Shown in pieces: positions 27,856 through 37,033 of a stretch of 64,000 nt of DNA. Positions within the stretch are counted from its first letter, which is position 1, and every line of letters begins with the position of its first letter. The notes below the pieces were generated by a model that saw only the letters and a program-made list of their open reading frames with translations, had not been told where the DNA came from and made no database searches. The stretch spans positions 62,001-126,000 of the forward strand of contig NZ_JAGING010000001.1 in the NCBI RefSeq assembly GCF_017875835.1, given 5' to 3'. The translations under genes were made by a program, and so were the position numbers. Source of the stretch: Psychrobacter sp. PL19. Its GTDB lineage: Bacteria; Pseudomonadota; Gammaproteobacteria; Pseudomonadales; Moraxellaceae.

Positions 27856-28222
27856 GTAAAATTCCTTGGTGTTGGGTTATGCCTCCACATCACAAAAACT
27901 GCCTATTCAGCGATACGCATCTGCTGGCGATAAAAGCTTTGCTAGCCTAATACCGTGCTGTCGCAAATTAATCAAGTCGCCGAACACCCAGCAATTTTTT
28001 ACCATGATGTGTGTGTCATTGGTTGGTTAAAAAAAGAGCTATCGTTTAACTTTCAACTAAATGTTCAAAATCAAACTATAAACCAGATTCTAGAACAGGT
28101 TCTAAAACGGATTATAGAAATAGCTGGGCTGTATTTTATCATAAAATCTTTAAGTACTGCCAGTGTTATTATTGCTCATGAGTCTGATATGGATACGGCG
28201 AGCAAGGGTAAAACCCTCTACA
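27856..28222 (-). promoter_or_regulatory. rpsB upstream region with candidate promoter
   Basis: On the minus strand, TTGATT (complement of 27970-27975) is 17 bp from TATTAG (complement of 27947-27952), giving a leader of roughly 85 nt. A TATAAT is also present at the complement of 28111-28116, with a weaker -35. A plus-strand frame of 113 codons (27955-28296) runs into the MFS gene and is not believed. In E. coli the rpsB leader binds S2 for autoregulation, so the leader may be regulatory here as well. Confidence 0.4.
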
Positions 28223-29482
28223 TTACTCAGCATCATCAAGATTCAAATTACGATCGATACGCCAAATCAAGAAACAGCCTAGACTCATCAGCATAAACAT
28301 AGTAATACCAATTTTGAGTACTGTATTGACCGGAAATAGGTTCAGTAGTAAACCACCAAAGAGACCCACCGAAAACATCAGCGAGCCTTGTAGCGCACTG
28401 GCCATACCAGCACGGCGTTTTTGAAACGCCAGCGCAATAGCGGACGCGTTTGGCTGCGTTAAACCGAGACCGGAGATACAAAGGAAGATGCAGATTAATA
28501 CTAGGGGCAGCCACGCATCACTACCGAAAATAAGACCCAATACAAACAACCCTGCCGAAGCAACGACTTGCATGGCAGCGCCAAAGCGCAATATGCTGAG
28601 AATACGGAAACGGTTGGTCAGCCATTGATTGAGCTGGGTCAAAGCTACAAAACCTGCCGCATTCATCCCAAAAATCCAACCAAAATGAGTGGATGAAATA
28701 CCATAATTATCCATCAATAGCTCAGAGGCTGCACTGATATAGACAAACATCGCGCCCATCAACAAGCCGCCACCAATCGCTGGGTAATTAAAAGTCGGAT
28801 CTTTTAACAAGTCCCAATATTGACTGAGTACTTCCTTAACTGGGCGGACATTGCGGTTTTCTTCCGTTAGGGTTTCGAAGAAAAATAGCTTAGTCAGTAT
28901 TAAATTGAGCGTGCCAAAAGCCGCTAAAAACCAGAATATAGAATGCCAGCTAAAGAACCGTAGGAATAATGCGCCAAGCGATGGTGCTAATATTGGTGCC
29001 AAGCCCATGACCAGTATCATAATAGAAAACGCTTTTGCGGTTTGTCTAGCAGTGAGGCGATCTCGAATCGCGGCGCGAGTAACGACAGCCCCCACACATG
29101 CCCCCAGTGCTTGCAGGGTACGTCCCGCAAACAGCACATATTCATTATTAGTGGTCGCGCAAAGGATGGAGGCGATGACATATAAGGTCATACCAAAATA
29201 TAGAGGTTTAACACGGCCAATACGATCACTCAATGGACCATAAAACAACTGGCCAAATACCAAACCAACAAAATAGGCAGGCACAGAGTTGGCAATAAAG
29301 GCAGTCGGCACGCCGAAGCTGGCGGCCATCTCTGGTAGCGCTGGCAAATACATATCGATAGATAAAGGCCCAACGGCGACAATGAGCCCTAGCATCATAA
29401 TCCAGGCGACTGGTAGATCTGATGAACGTACACGAGTGGGGGCAGAAGATTGATTGGGCGGGATAGATTTTGGAGCAGACAT
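28223..29482 (-). CDS. Bcr/CflA-family multidrug efflux MFS transporter
   Basis: A 419-residue inner-membrane drug/H+ antiporter of the DHA1 family with 12 hydrophobic helices. Motif A is visible as YGPLSDRIGRVKPL between helices 2 and 3. The helix-5 motif C region (MGLAPILAPSLGALF) marks it as an exporter, and IDMYLPALPEMA near the start is the Bcr/CflA hallmark. Substrates (bicyclomycin, chloramphenicol, sulfonamide-like compounds) are guessed from family only. The start lacks a strong ribosome-binding site. It is a single gene. Confidence 0.9.
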   Translation of the reverse strand: MSAPKSIPPNQSSAPTRVRSSDLPVAWIMMLGLIVAVGPLSIDMYLPALPEMAASFGVPTAFIANSVPAYFVGLVFGQLFYGPLSDRIGRVKPLYFGMTLYVIASILCATTNNEYVLFAGRTLQALGACVGAVVTRAAIRDRLTARQTAKAFSIMILVMGLAPILAPSLGALFLRFFSWHSIFWFLAAFGTLNLILTKLFFFETLTEENRNVRPVKEVLSQYWDLLKDPTFNYPAIGGGLLMGAMFVYISAASELLMDNYGISSTHFGWIFGMNAAGFVALTQLNQWLTNRFRILSILRFGAAMQVVASAGLFVLGLIFGSDAWLPLVLICIFLCISGLGLTQPNASAIALAFQKRRAGMASALQGSLMFSVGLFGGLLLNLFPVNTVLKIGITMFMLMSLGCFLIWRIDRNLNLDDAE

Positions 29483-29709
29483 GTCTCAGACCATTTTATA
29501 TAAGGGTTATTATTGTTAGTTTTTATTCGCTGATATAATTATAAGCAATATAAGAAAGGAGCGTCATAAAGCAACATCGCATAGACGCGAACGTACAATA
29601 GCAGACAGTGTTATATCGTACTGTCTGCTAGCATTTCAACGAGTAGCTGAAGTTCGGTAAGTAGAATTTACGTAAAAGCTACGGTTTCACATCTTTAGAT
29701 GCACTTAGA

Positions 29710-30522
29710 TTAGTGGAACTGACGTTTTGTAAATAGAGTTCCCGCTGCCTTCGCCTTTTTTACGGCAAGTTTACGGTTACGCCCTAGCATCAATTTTAAC
29801 TGCCAAGCTTTTTCTTTATATAAGGTAGTTGGTGCTTGCTGATACATGGCATTCACAATACGCTTACTTGCTAGCACTGCATCGGGGGAACGCTGCGCAA
29901 ACTCAATAGCGAGCTGTTGCGCGTGCTGTAATGGTGATTCGCTACAATGGCTGATAAGACCTAATTTCTGACCTTGCTGTGCATCAATGGTACGGGCACT
30001 CATGGCCAACTCTTTTAATACGTCTACGCGCACAACCCCAAGCGCTGACTGGGTTAACCCCATATCAGGGACTAGCCCCCACTTCGCTTCCATAATAGAC
30101 AGCTTACAATCAGGGCTACTGATACGCACATCGCACGCTAACGCCAGTTGTAAGCCTGCACCGATACAATGCCCTTCTAACACAGCGATAACTGGAATAG
30201 GCAGATCTCGCCAGACCAGACAGACTCGCTGAAACAAACTTTGACTCGGCTTAACCAGTTCCCATAATGCATAAGCTTGATTTTTGGGTTGGTTTAGGTC
30301 ACTTAAATCGACACCCGCACAAAACGTGCCTTCAGCACCATTAATAATGACTGCACGTAGTTTTTTGTCTTTGCAGATACGCCCCGCAACTGCAATCAGC
30401 TCATGCATCATCTCAAAACTCATCGCGTTTTTTTTCTGTGGACGATTTAAACTGATGGTCAAGATATCTTGGGTCATACTAACTTGTAGGGTTTGATATT
30501 GATAGGCGGCGATAGCGTGCAT
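29710..30522 (-). CDS. Enoyl-CoA hydratase/isomerase family protein
   Basis: A crotonase-fold enzyme of 270 residues. The start at 30522 (MHAIAAYQYQ) has a textbook AAGGAG site; an upstream ATG at 30561 would add 13 hydrophobic residues and is unlikely. The oxyanion-hole segments are FCAGVDL and GHCIGAGLQLALACD. Glu residues aligning with the two catalytic glutamates of rat crotonase appear in SIMEAKWGL and in LKELAMSAR. The exact substrate, whether in fatty-acid or amino-acid breakdown, cannot be read. The neighbours are not fatty-acid genes. Confidence 0.87.
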   Translation of the reverse strand: MHAIAAYQYQTLQVSMTQDILTISLNRPQKKNAMSFEMMHELIAVAGRICKDKKLRAVIINGAEGTFCAGVDLSDLNQPKNQAYALWELVKPSQSLFQRVCLVWRDLPIPVIAVLEGHCIGAGLQLALACDVRISSPDCKLSIMEAKWGLVPDMGLTQSALGVVRVDVLKELAMSARTIDAQQGQKLGLISHCSESPLQHAQQLAIEFAQRSPDAVLASKRIVNAMYQQAPTTLYKEKAWQLKLMLGRNRKLAVKKAKAAGTLFTKRQFH

Positions 30523-30588
30523 AACACTCCTTAATAACGGTAAAACGACCATCAAGGTCAATAAAGTGCATAATAAAAGAGAGTCGTC

Positions 30589-30700
30589 TATAGCAATGTG
30601 CTACTGGTATGGTTTTTTGCTTGCTGTTCACAGGCGCGACAGAGGCTGCAAAAAATTCATACCAGCAGCACGGTAGCGTTTTTAAGGTATTTTAACTATA
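30589..30700 (-). repeat. Dispersed palindromic repeat, copy 4 (112 bp, shortened left end)
   Basis: It runs from TATAG to TTTTAACTATA in reverse orientation. The core GCTTGCTGTTCACAGGCGCGACAGAGGCTGC and the CAGCAGCACGGTAGCGTTTTTAAGG arm match the family. The stretch that reads GTTAATGAAAAGTAATATCG in the 61362 copy is missing. It lies between the gacS 3' end and the hydratase start. Confidence 0.88.
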
Positions 30701-30721
30701 CATCTCAAATAAGCACTCATC

Positions 30722-33700
30722 TCAAATCATTTTCCAAGTCATGTCATTTTCGCTGAGACGATGATACGTTAACTGTGGATAGGGCGACAGATCAAGCAGT
30801 TGTAAATTGGTCAGCGCCAGTAGCAAGTCATCATAATAAGGCTCAAGCATAGCAAACTGTGCCGGGGTCGTATGTTGGATATTTAATAAACATTTATCTT
30901 CTAAGTTTTGACTGGCTTGGCGCAATTGCGGTACACCCGTATAGCGACTACCCCCTAAGATGCGATGGGCAATTTGCGCCAGCATACTGCGATCACGCGT
31001 TTCCCAGGCTTGGGTTAATATCTTTTTTTCATCAACGATAGTATCTAGCATCATAATAATGAGCTTGGCTGCAAGGTCAGGTTTATTGGCTGAGCGAGTC
31101 AGCGCGTCTTGCCAGTTTAAGATATCTAACGTATCAATAATATTGGTTTTTGGATAGTCTTCTGTTGGCGGGTAGTTTGATAGTTGACCTTGGTGTTCAG
31201 TTAATGATTGTTGTAGATGCTCTTGGTATTGCAAGTTTTCGTAGCGTGGCTGAGTGGTACGCTGCGGTTCGCGGCGGTAATCATCACGAGGCTGACTGTC
31301 ACGCAGATAGTCATCGCGAATCTTTTTGAGCGACAATGGCCGTGCTGTTTTTTGCTCTGCTTGAAGGTCTACTGGTTTGGTACGGATATCATGATCAACC
31401 ACCCCATAAGTTAAAACAGCATCAGCATCACTAGCGCCACTAATATTAGTAATAAGTGGCGCTACACTTGGGGATAACGGTCTTTGGGTCACACTATCTG
31501 GTGAATTGACCGTTTGCGCTTTGACATCTGAGGCTAATGTGGTCAAGCGCTGAGGAGTCCCCGTGCGTCCCAGCCACTTTTGTAGGACTTGTAGCAACTG
31601 CGGTTGGCTAATAGGCTTACCAACATAGTCATCAATGCCGCTGGCCACTAGCTTGTCGCGCTCATCCGCTAAGCCATGCGCGGTCAGAGCAATGATTGGA
31701 ATACGATTGTCCGTCGCTTCAATTTTACGAATTTGCTCGGCCGCCTCGCGTCCTGACATGCGCGGCATTTGAATATCCATAAAGATTAAGTCGATATTAC
31801 CATCATCCGCACTCACTTTATATTCAATATTTTCTTCGGTAGTGGATACAGAGTTAGCCGAGGTATTACTGGTTTTTGCACGGGCTTCAGCCTTAGAAAC
31901 TTGGGTTTTACTTGAAAGACTTTGCTGATTGGTTTTGGCAATTTTTGTATTTTTAGCATGTTGCTTGCTGATTAGTTCAATGGCATCAAAACCGCTATTG
32001 GCGGTGATGACTTTAATCCCAAGCTCGCTGAGCAGTGCATCTAGCACTAATAAGTTAGGTAAGTGATCATCAACGGCCAGTACAGTCATTCCTTTCCAGC
32101 GCGGTTCTTGTGCTTGGATTGGTGCACTGCGCTTTTGCGTATCAAGCATGGCATAGAGTTGTCGCTTATCTAGAGGCTCATATAATATGTTGGCATGATA
32201 GCGGTTGAGCAGTGCTTGATCAGCGGCAACCTGATAACCAAATACCGCCAGCTTGCCTTGATAATGTAGGCGAATTTGTTTGAGCAAGGCCATCATGTCA
32301 TCTTGAGTATCATCATCAACAATCACCCAATCCCAATAATTACCCTGCTCTTTTAGGGATTCCAACACACCCGGTAAGGAGTTGGCTTGAGTCAGCTTGA
32401 TAGGTAAATTTTGCAAACTGGCTTTAAGAACCTGTCTAGAAGCCGTGTGATTAATCCATACTAAAACGTGAAACTCATCAGTGTCACTAGCAAGTGGTGC
32501 AAGAACGGGCAACGCAATAGTCTGCCCAGTAGCCGCTTCTAACACATCAACATGCGCTGGCATCCGAAACCAAAAGGTCGCTCCTTGATTGGCGATGTTT
32601 TCTTGGGCATTATCATAAAAGCCAATATCACCGCCCATCAGCCGCGTCAATTGCTTGGATATAACTAGGCCTAGCCCTGTACCGCCATATTGGCGGGTAA
32701 TTGAAGGATCGCCTTGGCTAAAGCTTTGAAACAACATTTTTTGGTCAGCGTCCGAGATTCCTTTACCGCTATCTTGAATGCTAATCATCAAATGATTGTC
32801 TCGATGATCATCCAGACTAACCCGCACTACCACGTCACCAATATCGGTAAACTTAATCGCATTACCGACAATATTAGTCAATACTTGCTTGAGACGTAGG
32901 GCATCACCAACGATACGCATCGGTACATCGTTATAAAACAGCACGGCCATTCGCAGGCCTTTTTCTGCGGTTACTGGCGAGAACATATCGACTACATCAT
33001 AGATAGTGTCATACAAATCAAATTCATGGCGATCAAGGACCAGTTTGCCCGCCTCAATCTTTGAAAAGTCTAAGACGTCATTAACCAAGGCCAGCAAATG
33101 CGCTGAAGACTTACGGATCGTTTGCACATATAAGTCTTGCTCAGGATTGAGCTCTCCATGACGCGCCAGCAGATTGATAAAGCCATCAATACTGTTTAGA
33201 GGCGTACGCAGCTCATGGCTGATATTGGCCAAAAACGCAGACTTGGCTTGGCTGGTAGAAATGGCGGCATCTCGTGCGTCGCGGATTGAGATGTTTTGCA
33301 TTTCCATCTCATCAAAAGCCAAACGAAGGTCATCTTCAGTTTGTTCTGCATGATCGGTAAGCTCTTGAAAACTAACATGCAAGCGGCGTAACGTCTTGAC
33401 CAAATCTTGCTGCAATAGATTCAGCTCACCATCAGATTCAACCAAAACAGGTTTATATAGATTATCAACATGAGTGCGTTGCAGCTGCAAACGCAGCTCA
33501 TAAATGGGGGCAATCCAACGTTTGGCATAGATGTTTAGGCTTAACAATAAGATTAAAATAGTGAGCAGACCCGTAATGACCAACGACATCGCGATACGGT
33601 AGCGCGCGATATAGAGCGGCTCATTGTCCATATCGACCAACAGCCACAGTTTTTGCCCTTCAAAATTGCCCAACAAACTGCCATAGGCCGTACCGATAGG

Positions 33701-34372
33701 TGTGGCTTGTTGCGATAAGAAGCTCTGCGACCCATCTATTGAAGGCCAGGTCTCGTTCACACCATAGCCTACGGTAGCCAATACTTGATTGTTGTTCTCG
33801 TTGATGATGGCAATACGCTGCACATGCTGCTCAGACTGCATACGGCTGAGCCTGTCGCGAATCGATACCAGAGTGGCAATTGCTCCGCTTGGGGCAACAT
33901 TTGTACGGGTTAAACCCTCATCGACGATGACCGTACTGGATGGTACAAAGGTCGGTATGCCTCCTAACTCTTCTTCTGAGAGTATTGCACTGCTTAGACT
34001 GGCGCCGCGCGCACCCATGTAATTATCAGAGTGTACTTGTGATAACGGTAGGTTCTCGGGTGCTGAGCCCTTCTCAAGTGCCTTTTGACTGGCCGCTGCC
34101 ATACCGTCAACGATGTTTTGAGCATTTTCCTCATTGGCTTTTGACTGTTGACGCTCTTGCTCAAGCAATGCTGGAATAAGCTCAGTAACCGTCGGTTTAT
34201 AGCGGATTAAAAATGCCTCTGCTAGAGCTTCTTGCTCGGAATCACTAGCGCGCATGGTCTCATGGAATACTAAAATACCACCAACCGCTGCCAGCACACA
34301 AATTGGCAAAAACACCAATAGAATCAACTGACCATAGGCGCTACTGGTATCAAAGCGTTTTTTATTTGCCAT
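30722..34372 (-). CDS. gacS: Hybrid sensor histidine kinase GacS/BarA type
   Basis: A tripartite kinase expected to phosphorylate a GacA/UvrY-type regulator and so control CsrA-sequestering small RNAs. From the ATG at 34372 (MANKKRFD) it has 1216 residues; a start at 34432 would add 20. Order: TM1 (about 15-35), periplasmic sensor, TM2 (about 257-285), HAMP, kinase with His in SHELRTPLN near 385, ATPase with NIVGNAIKFT and GTGLGLVISKQL, receiver with VDDHLPN near 760 and phospho-Asp in FMDIQMPRMSG near 864, and a C-terminal HPt with His in AHRILGGSRY near 1133. A Ser/Thr/Lys-rich insertion of about 55-60 residues sits inside the receiver before the phospho-Asp strand. The neighbourhood with rlmD and relA is the conserved barA synteny. 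Confidence 0.93.
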   Translation of the reverse strand: MANKKRFDTSSAYGQLILLVFLPICVLAAVGGILVFHETMRASDSEQEALAEAFLIRYKPTVTELIPALLEQERQQSKANEENAQNIVDGMAAASQKALEKGSAPENLPLSQVHSDNYMGARGASLSSAILSEEELGGIPTFVPSSTVIVDEGLTRTNVAPSGAIATLVSIRDRLSRMQSEQHVQRIAIINENNNQVLATVGYGVNETWPSIDGSQSFLSQQATPIGTAYGSLLGNFEGQKLWLLVDMDNEPLYIARYRIAMSLVITGLLTILILLLSLNIYAKRWIAPIYELRLQLQRTHVDNLYKPVLVESDGELNLLQQDLVKTLRRLHVSFQELTDHAEQTEDDLRLAFDEMEMQNISIRDARDAAISTSQAKSAFLANISHELRTPLNSIDGFINLLARHGELNPEQDLYVQTIRKSSAHLLALVNDVLDFSKIEAGKLVLDRHEFDLYDTIYDVVDMFSPVTAEKGLRMAVLFYNDVPMRIVGDALRLKQVLTNIVGNAIKFTDIGDVVVRVSLDDHRDNHLMISIQDSGKGISDADQKMLFQSFSQGDPSITRQYGGTGLGLVISKQLTRLMGGDIGFYDNAQENIANQGATFWFRMPAHVDVLEAATGQTIALPVLAPLASDTDEFHVLVWINHTASRQVLKASLQNLPIKLTQANSLPGVLESLKEQGNYWDWVIVDDDTQDDMMALLKQIRLHYQGKLAVFGYQVAADQALLNRYHANILYEPLDKRQLYAMLDTQKRSAPIQAQEPRWKGMTVLAVDDHLPNLLVLDALLSELGIKVITANSGFDAIELISKQHAKNTKIAKTNQQSLSSKTQVSKAEARAKTSNTSANSVSTTEENIEYKVSADDGNIDLIFMDIQMPRMSGREAAEQIRKIEATDNRIPIIALTAHGLADERDKLVASGIDDYVGKPISQPQLLQVLQKWLGRTGTPQRLTTLASDVKAQTVNSPDSVTQRPLSPSVAPLITNISGASDADAVLTYGVVDHDIRTKPVDLQAEQKTARPLSLKKIRDDYLRDSQPRDDYRREPQRTTQPRYENLQYQEHLQQSLTEHQGQLSNYPPTEDYPKTNIIDTLDILNWQDALTRSANKPDLAAKLIIMMLDTIVDEKKILTQAWETRDRSMLAQIAHRILGGSRYTGVPQLRQASQNLEDKCLLNIQHTTPAQFAMLEPYYDDLLLALTNLQLLDLSPYPQLTYHRLSENDMTWKMI

Positions 34373-35026
34373 GCTAAATTTGAACTCCACTGACGTTTGC
34401 GCTACTGCTGACGTTTGCACCACTATTTGCACTACTAGTTTGCACCACTAATAGATATGCTGTTTGTATTCATGTTATACAAGTATGCCATTATTGAGAT
34501 AATGGTCATCAGCTATTCGATGAGACCTCTGAACGAGACCTCAATAAATGTTTAATGGTCTTGTATACACCTCATCGAACATTATTATAACTCGTTAAAT
34601 ATTAAAACCATGTTAGCAGTATTTATAAATGTAAGTGCTGCCAATGCAATCTAGTAAAAATAAGTGTGCAAATTTGAGAGTTTAGGAACAATGGTCTCCT
34701 TAGTCTTACATCAAGTGGCTTGTTTAATAACTTGCTATCAAGCCCGTATATTAACTTTTATATTTGAACCGTTATAGACCGATTAGTGGTGTGCCATTAG
34801 TAGTGAATAATAGTGAATTTCGCAAACTAACCTGATTACCCAAATTTTTTAAATCTTCTTCTTTGAGCATTGTCTATTTAGCAATAAACCTTGATGCGAT
34901 AAGCGCAGCTGAAAACAAAATGATATAATGAGCCAATTTTTATTTGCAGCATAAATAAGTAGCAGTAGTGTTGTATTAAGCAGTCATTTAAAAAACAGTC
35001 ATTTAAAAAATCAACAAGGATGCCTT
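34373..35026. other. Divergent gacS / cysM intergenic region
   Basis: About 650 bp. Ahead of cysM is a TATAAT (34924-34929) without a clear -35, and a perfect 15-bp tandem duplication (34981-35010) just before the ribosome-binding site AAGGA. No small RNA or gene was recognised. Confidence 0.45.
34981..35010. repeat. Perfect 15-bp tandem duplication in the cysM leader
   Basis: CAGTCATTTAAAAAA occurs twice in immediate succession, ending 16 bp before the cysM ATG. It changes the leader length but not the coding sequence. Confidence 0.9.
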
Positions 35027-35986
35027 ATGTCGTCTACGACCCCATCGAACGCCAACTTTATCACTCAAGTCGCTGATCTTGCTGATTGCGTCGGTCAGAC
35101 GCCATTAGCTAGATTACATCGTTTGCCAGAACAAGAGCAAATCAGCAATGGGGCGCAACTTTTAGCCAAGCTTGAAGGCAATAACCCCGCCGGCTCTGTT
35201 AAAGATCGTGCTGCTTTTAATATGATCTATCAAGCAGAACAGCGCGGCGAGATTAAGCCCGGCGATACTCTGATTGAAGCGACCAGTGGTAATACTGGCA
35301 TTGCACTAGCGATGGTAGCCGCCATGCGGGGTTATCCAATAACGCTGTTGATGCCGACCAACTCCACCCAAGAGCGTAAAGATGCGATGGTTGCCTATGG
35401 TGCGACCTTAATCGAAGTCGACGAAGGCATGGAAGTAGCACGGGACTTAGCATTAAAGATGCAAGCTGATGGCTTAGGGGTGGTATTAGACCAGTTTAAT
35501 AATCCTGATAACAGACGAGCACATTACTTAACCACCGGTCCAGAGTTATGGCAGCAAACCGATGGTAAGATTACTCATTTTATTAGTTCAATGGGCACTA
35601 CAGGCACGATTACTGGGGTATCTCAGTATCTAAAAGAACAAAACCCAGCGGTTAAAATTATTGGTCTCCAGCCTGATGAAGACGCATCAATCGCGGGTAT
35701 CCGCCGCTGGCCGGCAGCTTATATGCCGGGTATCTATGACGCAGATTTGGTCGATGAAATTATGGATATTAATCAGTATACTGCTGAGGTTTATATGCGT
35801 AAATTGGCCAAAAACGAAGGTATTTTTGCCGGAGTGTCATCGGGCGCTGCCACATGGGCTGCTATACAGGTTGCTAAAGCCAATCCTAATGCGGTTATTG
35901 CCTTTATTGTCTGCGACCGCGGTGATCGTTATTTATCGACTGGATTATATAATGTCGATGATAGCCTTGATGATACTATTTTTTGA
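35027..35986 (+). CDS. cysM: Cysteine synthase B (O-acetylserine sulfhydrylase)
   Basis: PLP enzyme joining O-acetylserine with sulfide or thiosulfate to make cysteine. The 319-residue protein has the PLP lysine Lys59 in NPAGSVKDRAA, the substrate loop TSGNTGIAL near 84-92 and the phosphate-cradle GTTGTITG near 187. The PIxxRWP-type segment (GIRRWPAAYMPGIYD) near 224-238 is characteristic of CysM rather than CysK. The AAGGATG site precedes the ATG. It is the first gene of the rightward cysM - exonuclease - rlmD - relA series conserved in pseudomonads. Confidence 0.95.
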   Translation: MSSTTPSNANFITQVADLADCVGQTPLARLHRLPEQEQISNGAQLLAKLEGNNPAGSVKDRAAFNMIYQAEQRGEIKPGDTLIEATSGNTGIALAMVAAMRGYPITLLMPTNSTQERKDAMVAYGATLIEVDEGMEVARDLALKMQADGLGVVLDQFNNPDNRRAHYLTTGPELWQQTDGKITHFISSMGTTGTITGVSQYLKEQNPAVKIIGLQPDEDASIAGIRRWPAAYMPGIYDADLVDEIMDINQYTAEVYMRKLAKNEGIFAGVSSGAATWAAIQVAKANPNAVIAFIVCDRGDRYLSTGLYNVDDSLDDTIF

Positions 35987-36073
35987 GAACAGTATTTTTG
36001 AAGGTGCTGTTCTTGATATCGGCAGTAACGACAGTGCTCAATCAGCGTAACGAACGATAGCTCAGGATTATTT

Positions 36074-36907
36074 ATGCCACACGCCTTACCTTACAACCCC
36101 ACATTGGTCTTTGATATTGAGACGGTAGCAGACACTGATGCCGCGCGGCGTATCTATCCGCAATTGGCTGATCTGAACGATGCTGATGCTATGAGCGCGC
36201 TACAAGCGATCCGAATCCAAGAAGCGGGGCACGACTTCATGCGGCTACCACTTCAGCGTATTGTCTGTATCTCTGCACTGTATATCAAGGACGGTCAGCT
36301 GTCTTTGTTTTCCTTGAGCGCAGACAAGTTTAGTGAAAAAGACATTCTGGCTAAGTTTTTTCGAGCATTTGGTGATATCGATAACTTGCCACAGTTAATC
36401 AGTTGGAATGGTTCAGGGTTCGATATTCCTGTACTCATCTACCGCGCCATGCAATACGATTTATCAGCACCATGGCTGTTTGAAGAAGGCGAGCGTATTA
36501 AGAACATGCGTTTTGACAATTACGTCAACCGTTTCCAAACCAAACACCTTGATCTGATGGACAGATTCAGCCAATACGGTGCTAGCCGGCGTGAAGCAAT
36601 GGACGTGGTCGCCAGTCTATATGGTTTACCGGGTAAAACTGATGTTGACGGCAGCATGGTCGGCGATCTCGTCGCCAATGATGACTGGCAGACGCTATCT
36701 ATATACTGCGAGTCCGATGTAATGAATACCTGGCTGATTTACCTGCGCTGGCTGCGCCTAACCGGACAGCTGTCATCGCCAGCTTTTAACGACTGGCAGC
36801 AGCACAGCCGCGATTACATAGCTAGGTTCACTCAAGCGGATGGTAGCTTACGGCACCAAGAATTTATCGCTGATTGGACCTCATTACCCTCAGCGCCTGC
36901 ACCATAA
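36074..36907 (+). CDS. Predicted 3'-5' exonuclease (PolB-like RNase H fold)
   Basis: A 277-residue protein of the predicted PolB-like 3'-5' exonuclease family. The DEDD acidic residues are seen in order: FDIETVAD near 13-20 (Asp, Glu), SWNGSGFDIPVL near 117-128 (Asp) and YCESDVMNTWLIYLR near 213-227 (Asp). The polymerase portion of PolB is absent. The substrate is not established; a nucleic-acid trimming role is an inference. It lies between cysM and rlmD, an arrangement also seen in pseudomonads, and has an AGGA site before the ATG. Confidence 0.87.
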   Translation: MPHALPYNPTLVFDIETVADTDAARRIYPQLADLNDADAMSALQAIRIQEAGHDFMRLPLQRIVCISALYIKDGQLSLFSLSADKFSEKDILAKFFRAFGDIDNLPQLISWNGSGFDIPVLIYRAMQYDLSAPWLFEEGERIKNMRFDNYVNRFQTKHLDLMDRFSQYGASRREAMDVVASLYGLPGKTDVDGSMVGDLVANDDWQTLSIYCESDVMNTWLIYLRWLRLTGQLSSPAFNDWQQHSRDYIARFTQADGSLRHQEFIADWTSLPSAPAP

Positions 36908-36973
36908 GTACTAACATTATAAGTAATCACATTATAAGTAATCACATTATAAGTACTGCAATATAAGTACTGC
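36901..36973. repeat. Short tandem repeat between exonuclease gene and rlmD
   Basis: Units of about 15 bp: ACATTATAAGTAATC at 36914-36928 and 36929-36943, then ACATTATAAGTACTGC (36944-36959) and AATATAAGTACTGC (36960-36973). A partial unit overlaps the stop codon of the exonuclease gene. Confidence 0.9.
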
Positions 36974-37033
36974 AATTTGATACTACTTTTATCGCCCTTT
37001 TTATTATTTCTCATTTATTGTTAAGGCAGGTTT

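Noticed and set aside
27955-28296. Plus-strand frame of 113 codons upstream of rpsB
   Set aside because: It has no ribosome-binding site, runs into the 3' end of the MFS gene on the other strand, and occupies the likely promoter region of rpsB.
30722-34432. Extra 20 residues at the GacS N-terminus
   Set aside because: The upstream stretch is a repeat of Thr/Ser/Val/Gln codons; the second ATG at 34372 gives the normal short cytoplasmic start before the first membrane helix.
36901-36973. CRISPR-like array
   Set aside because: Units are adjacent without unique spacers and no cas gene is in the window; it is a simple tandem repeat.
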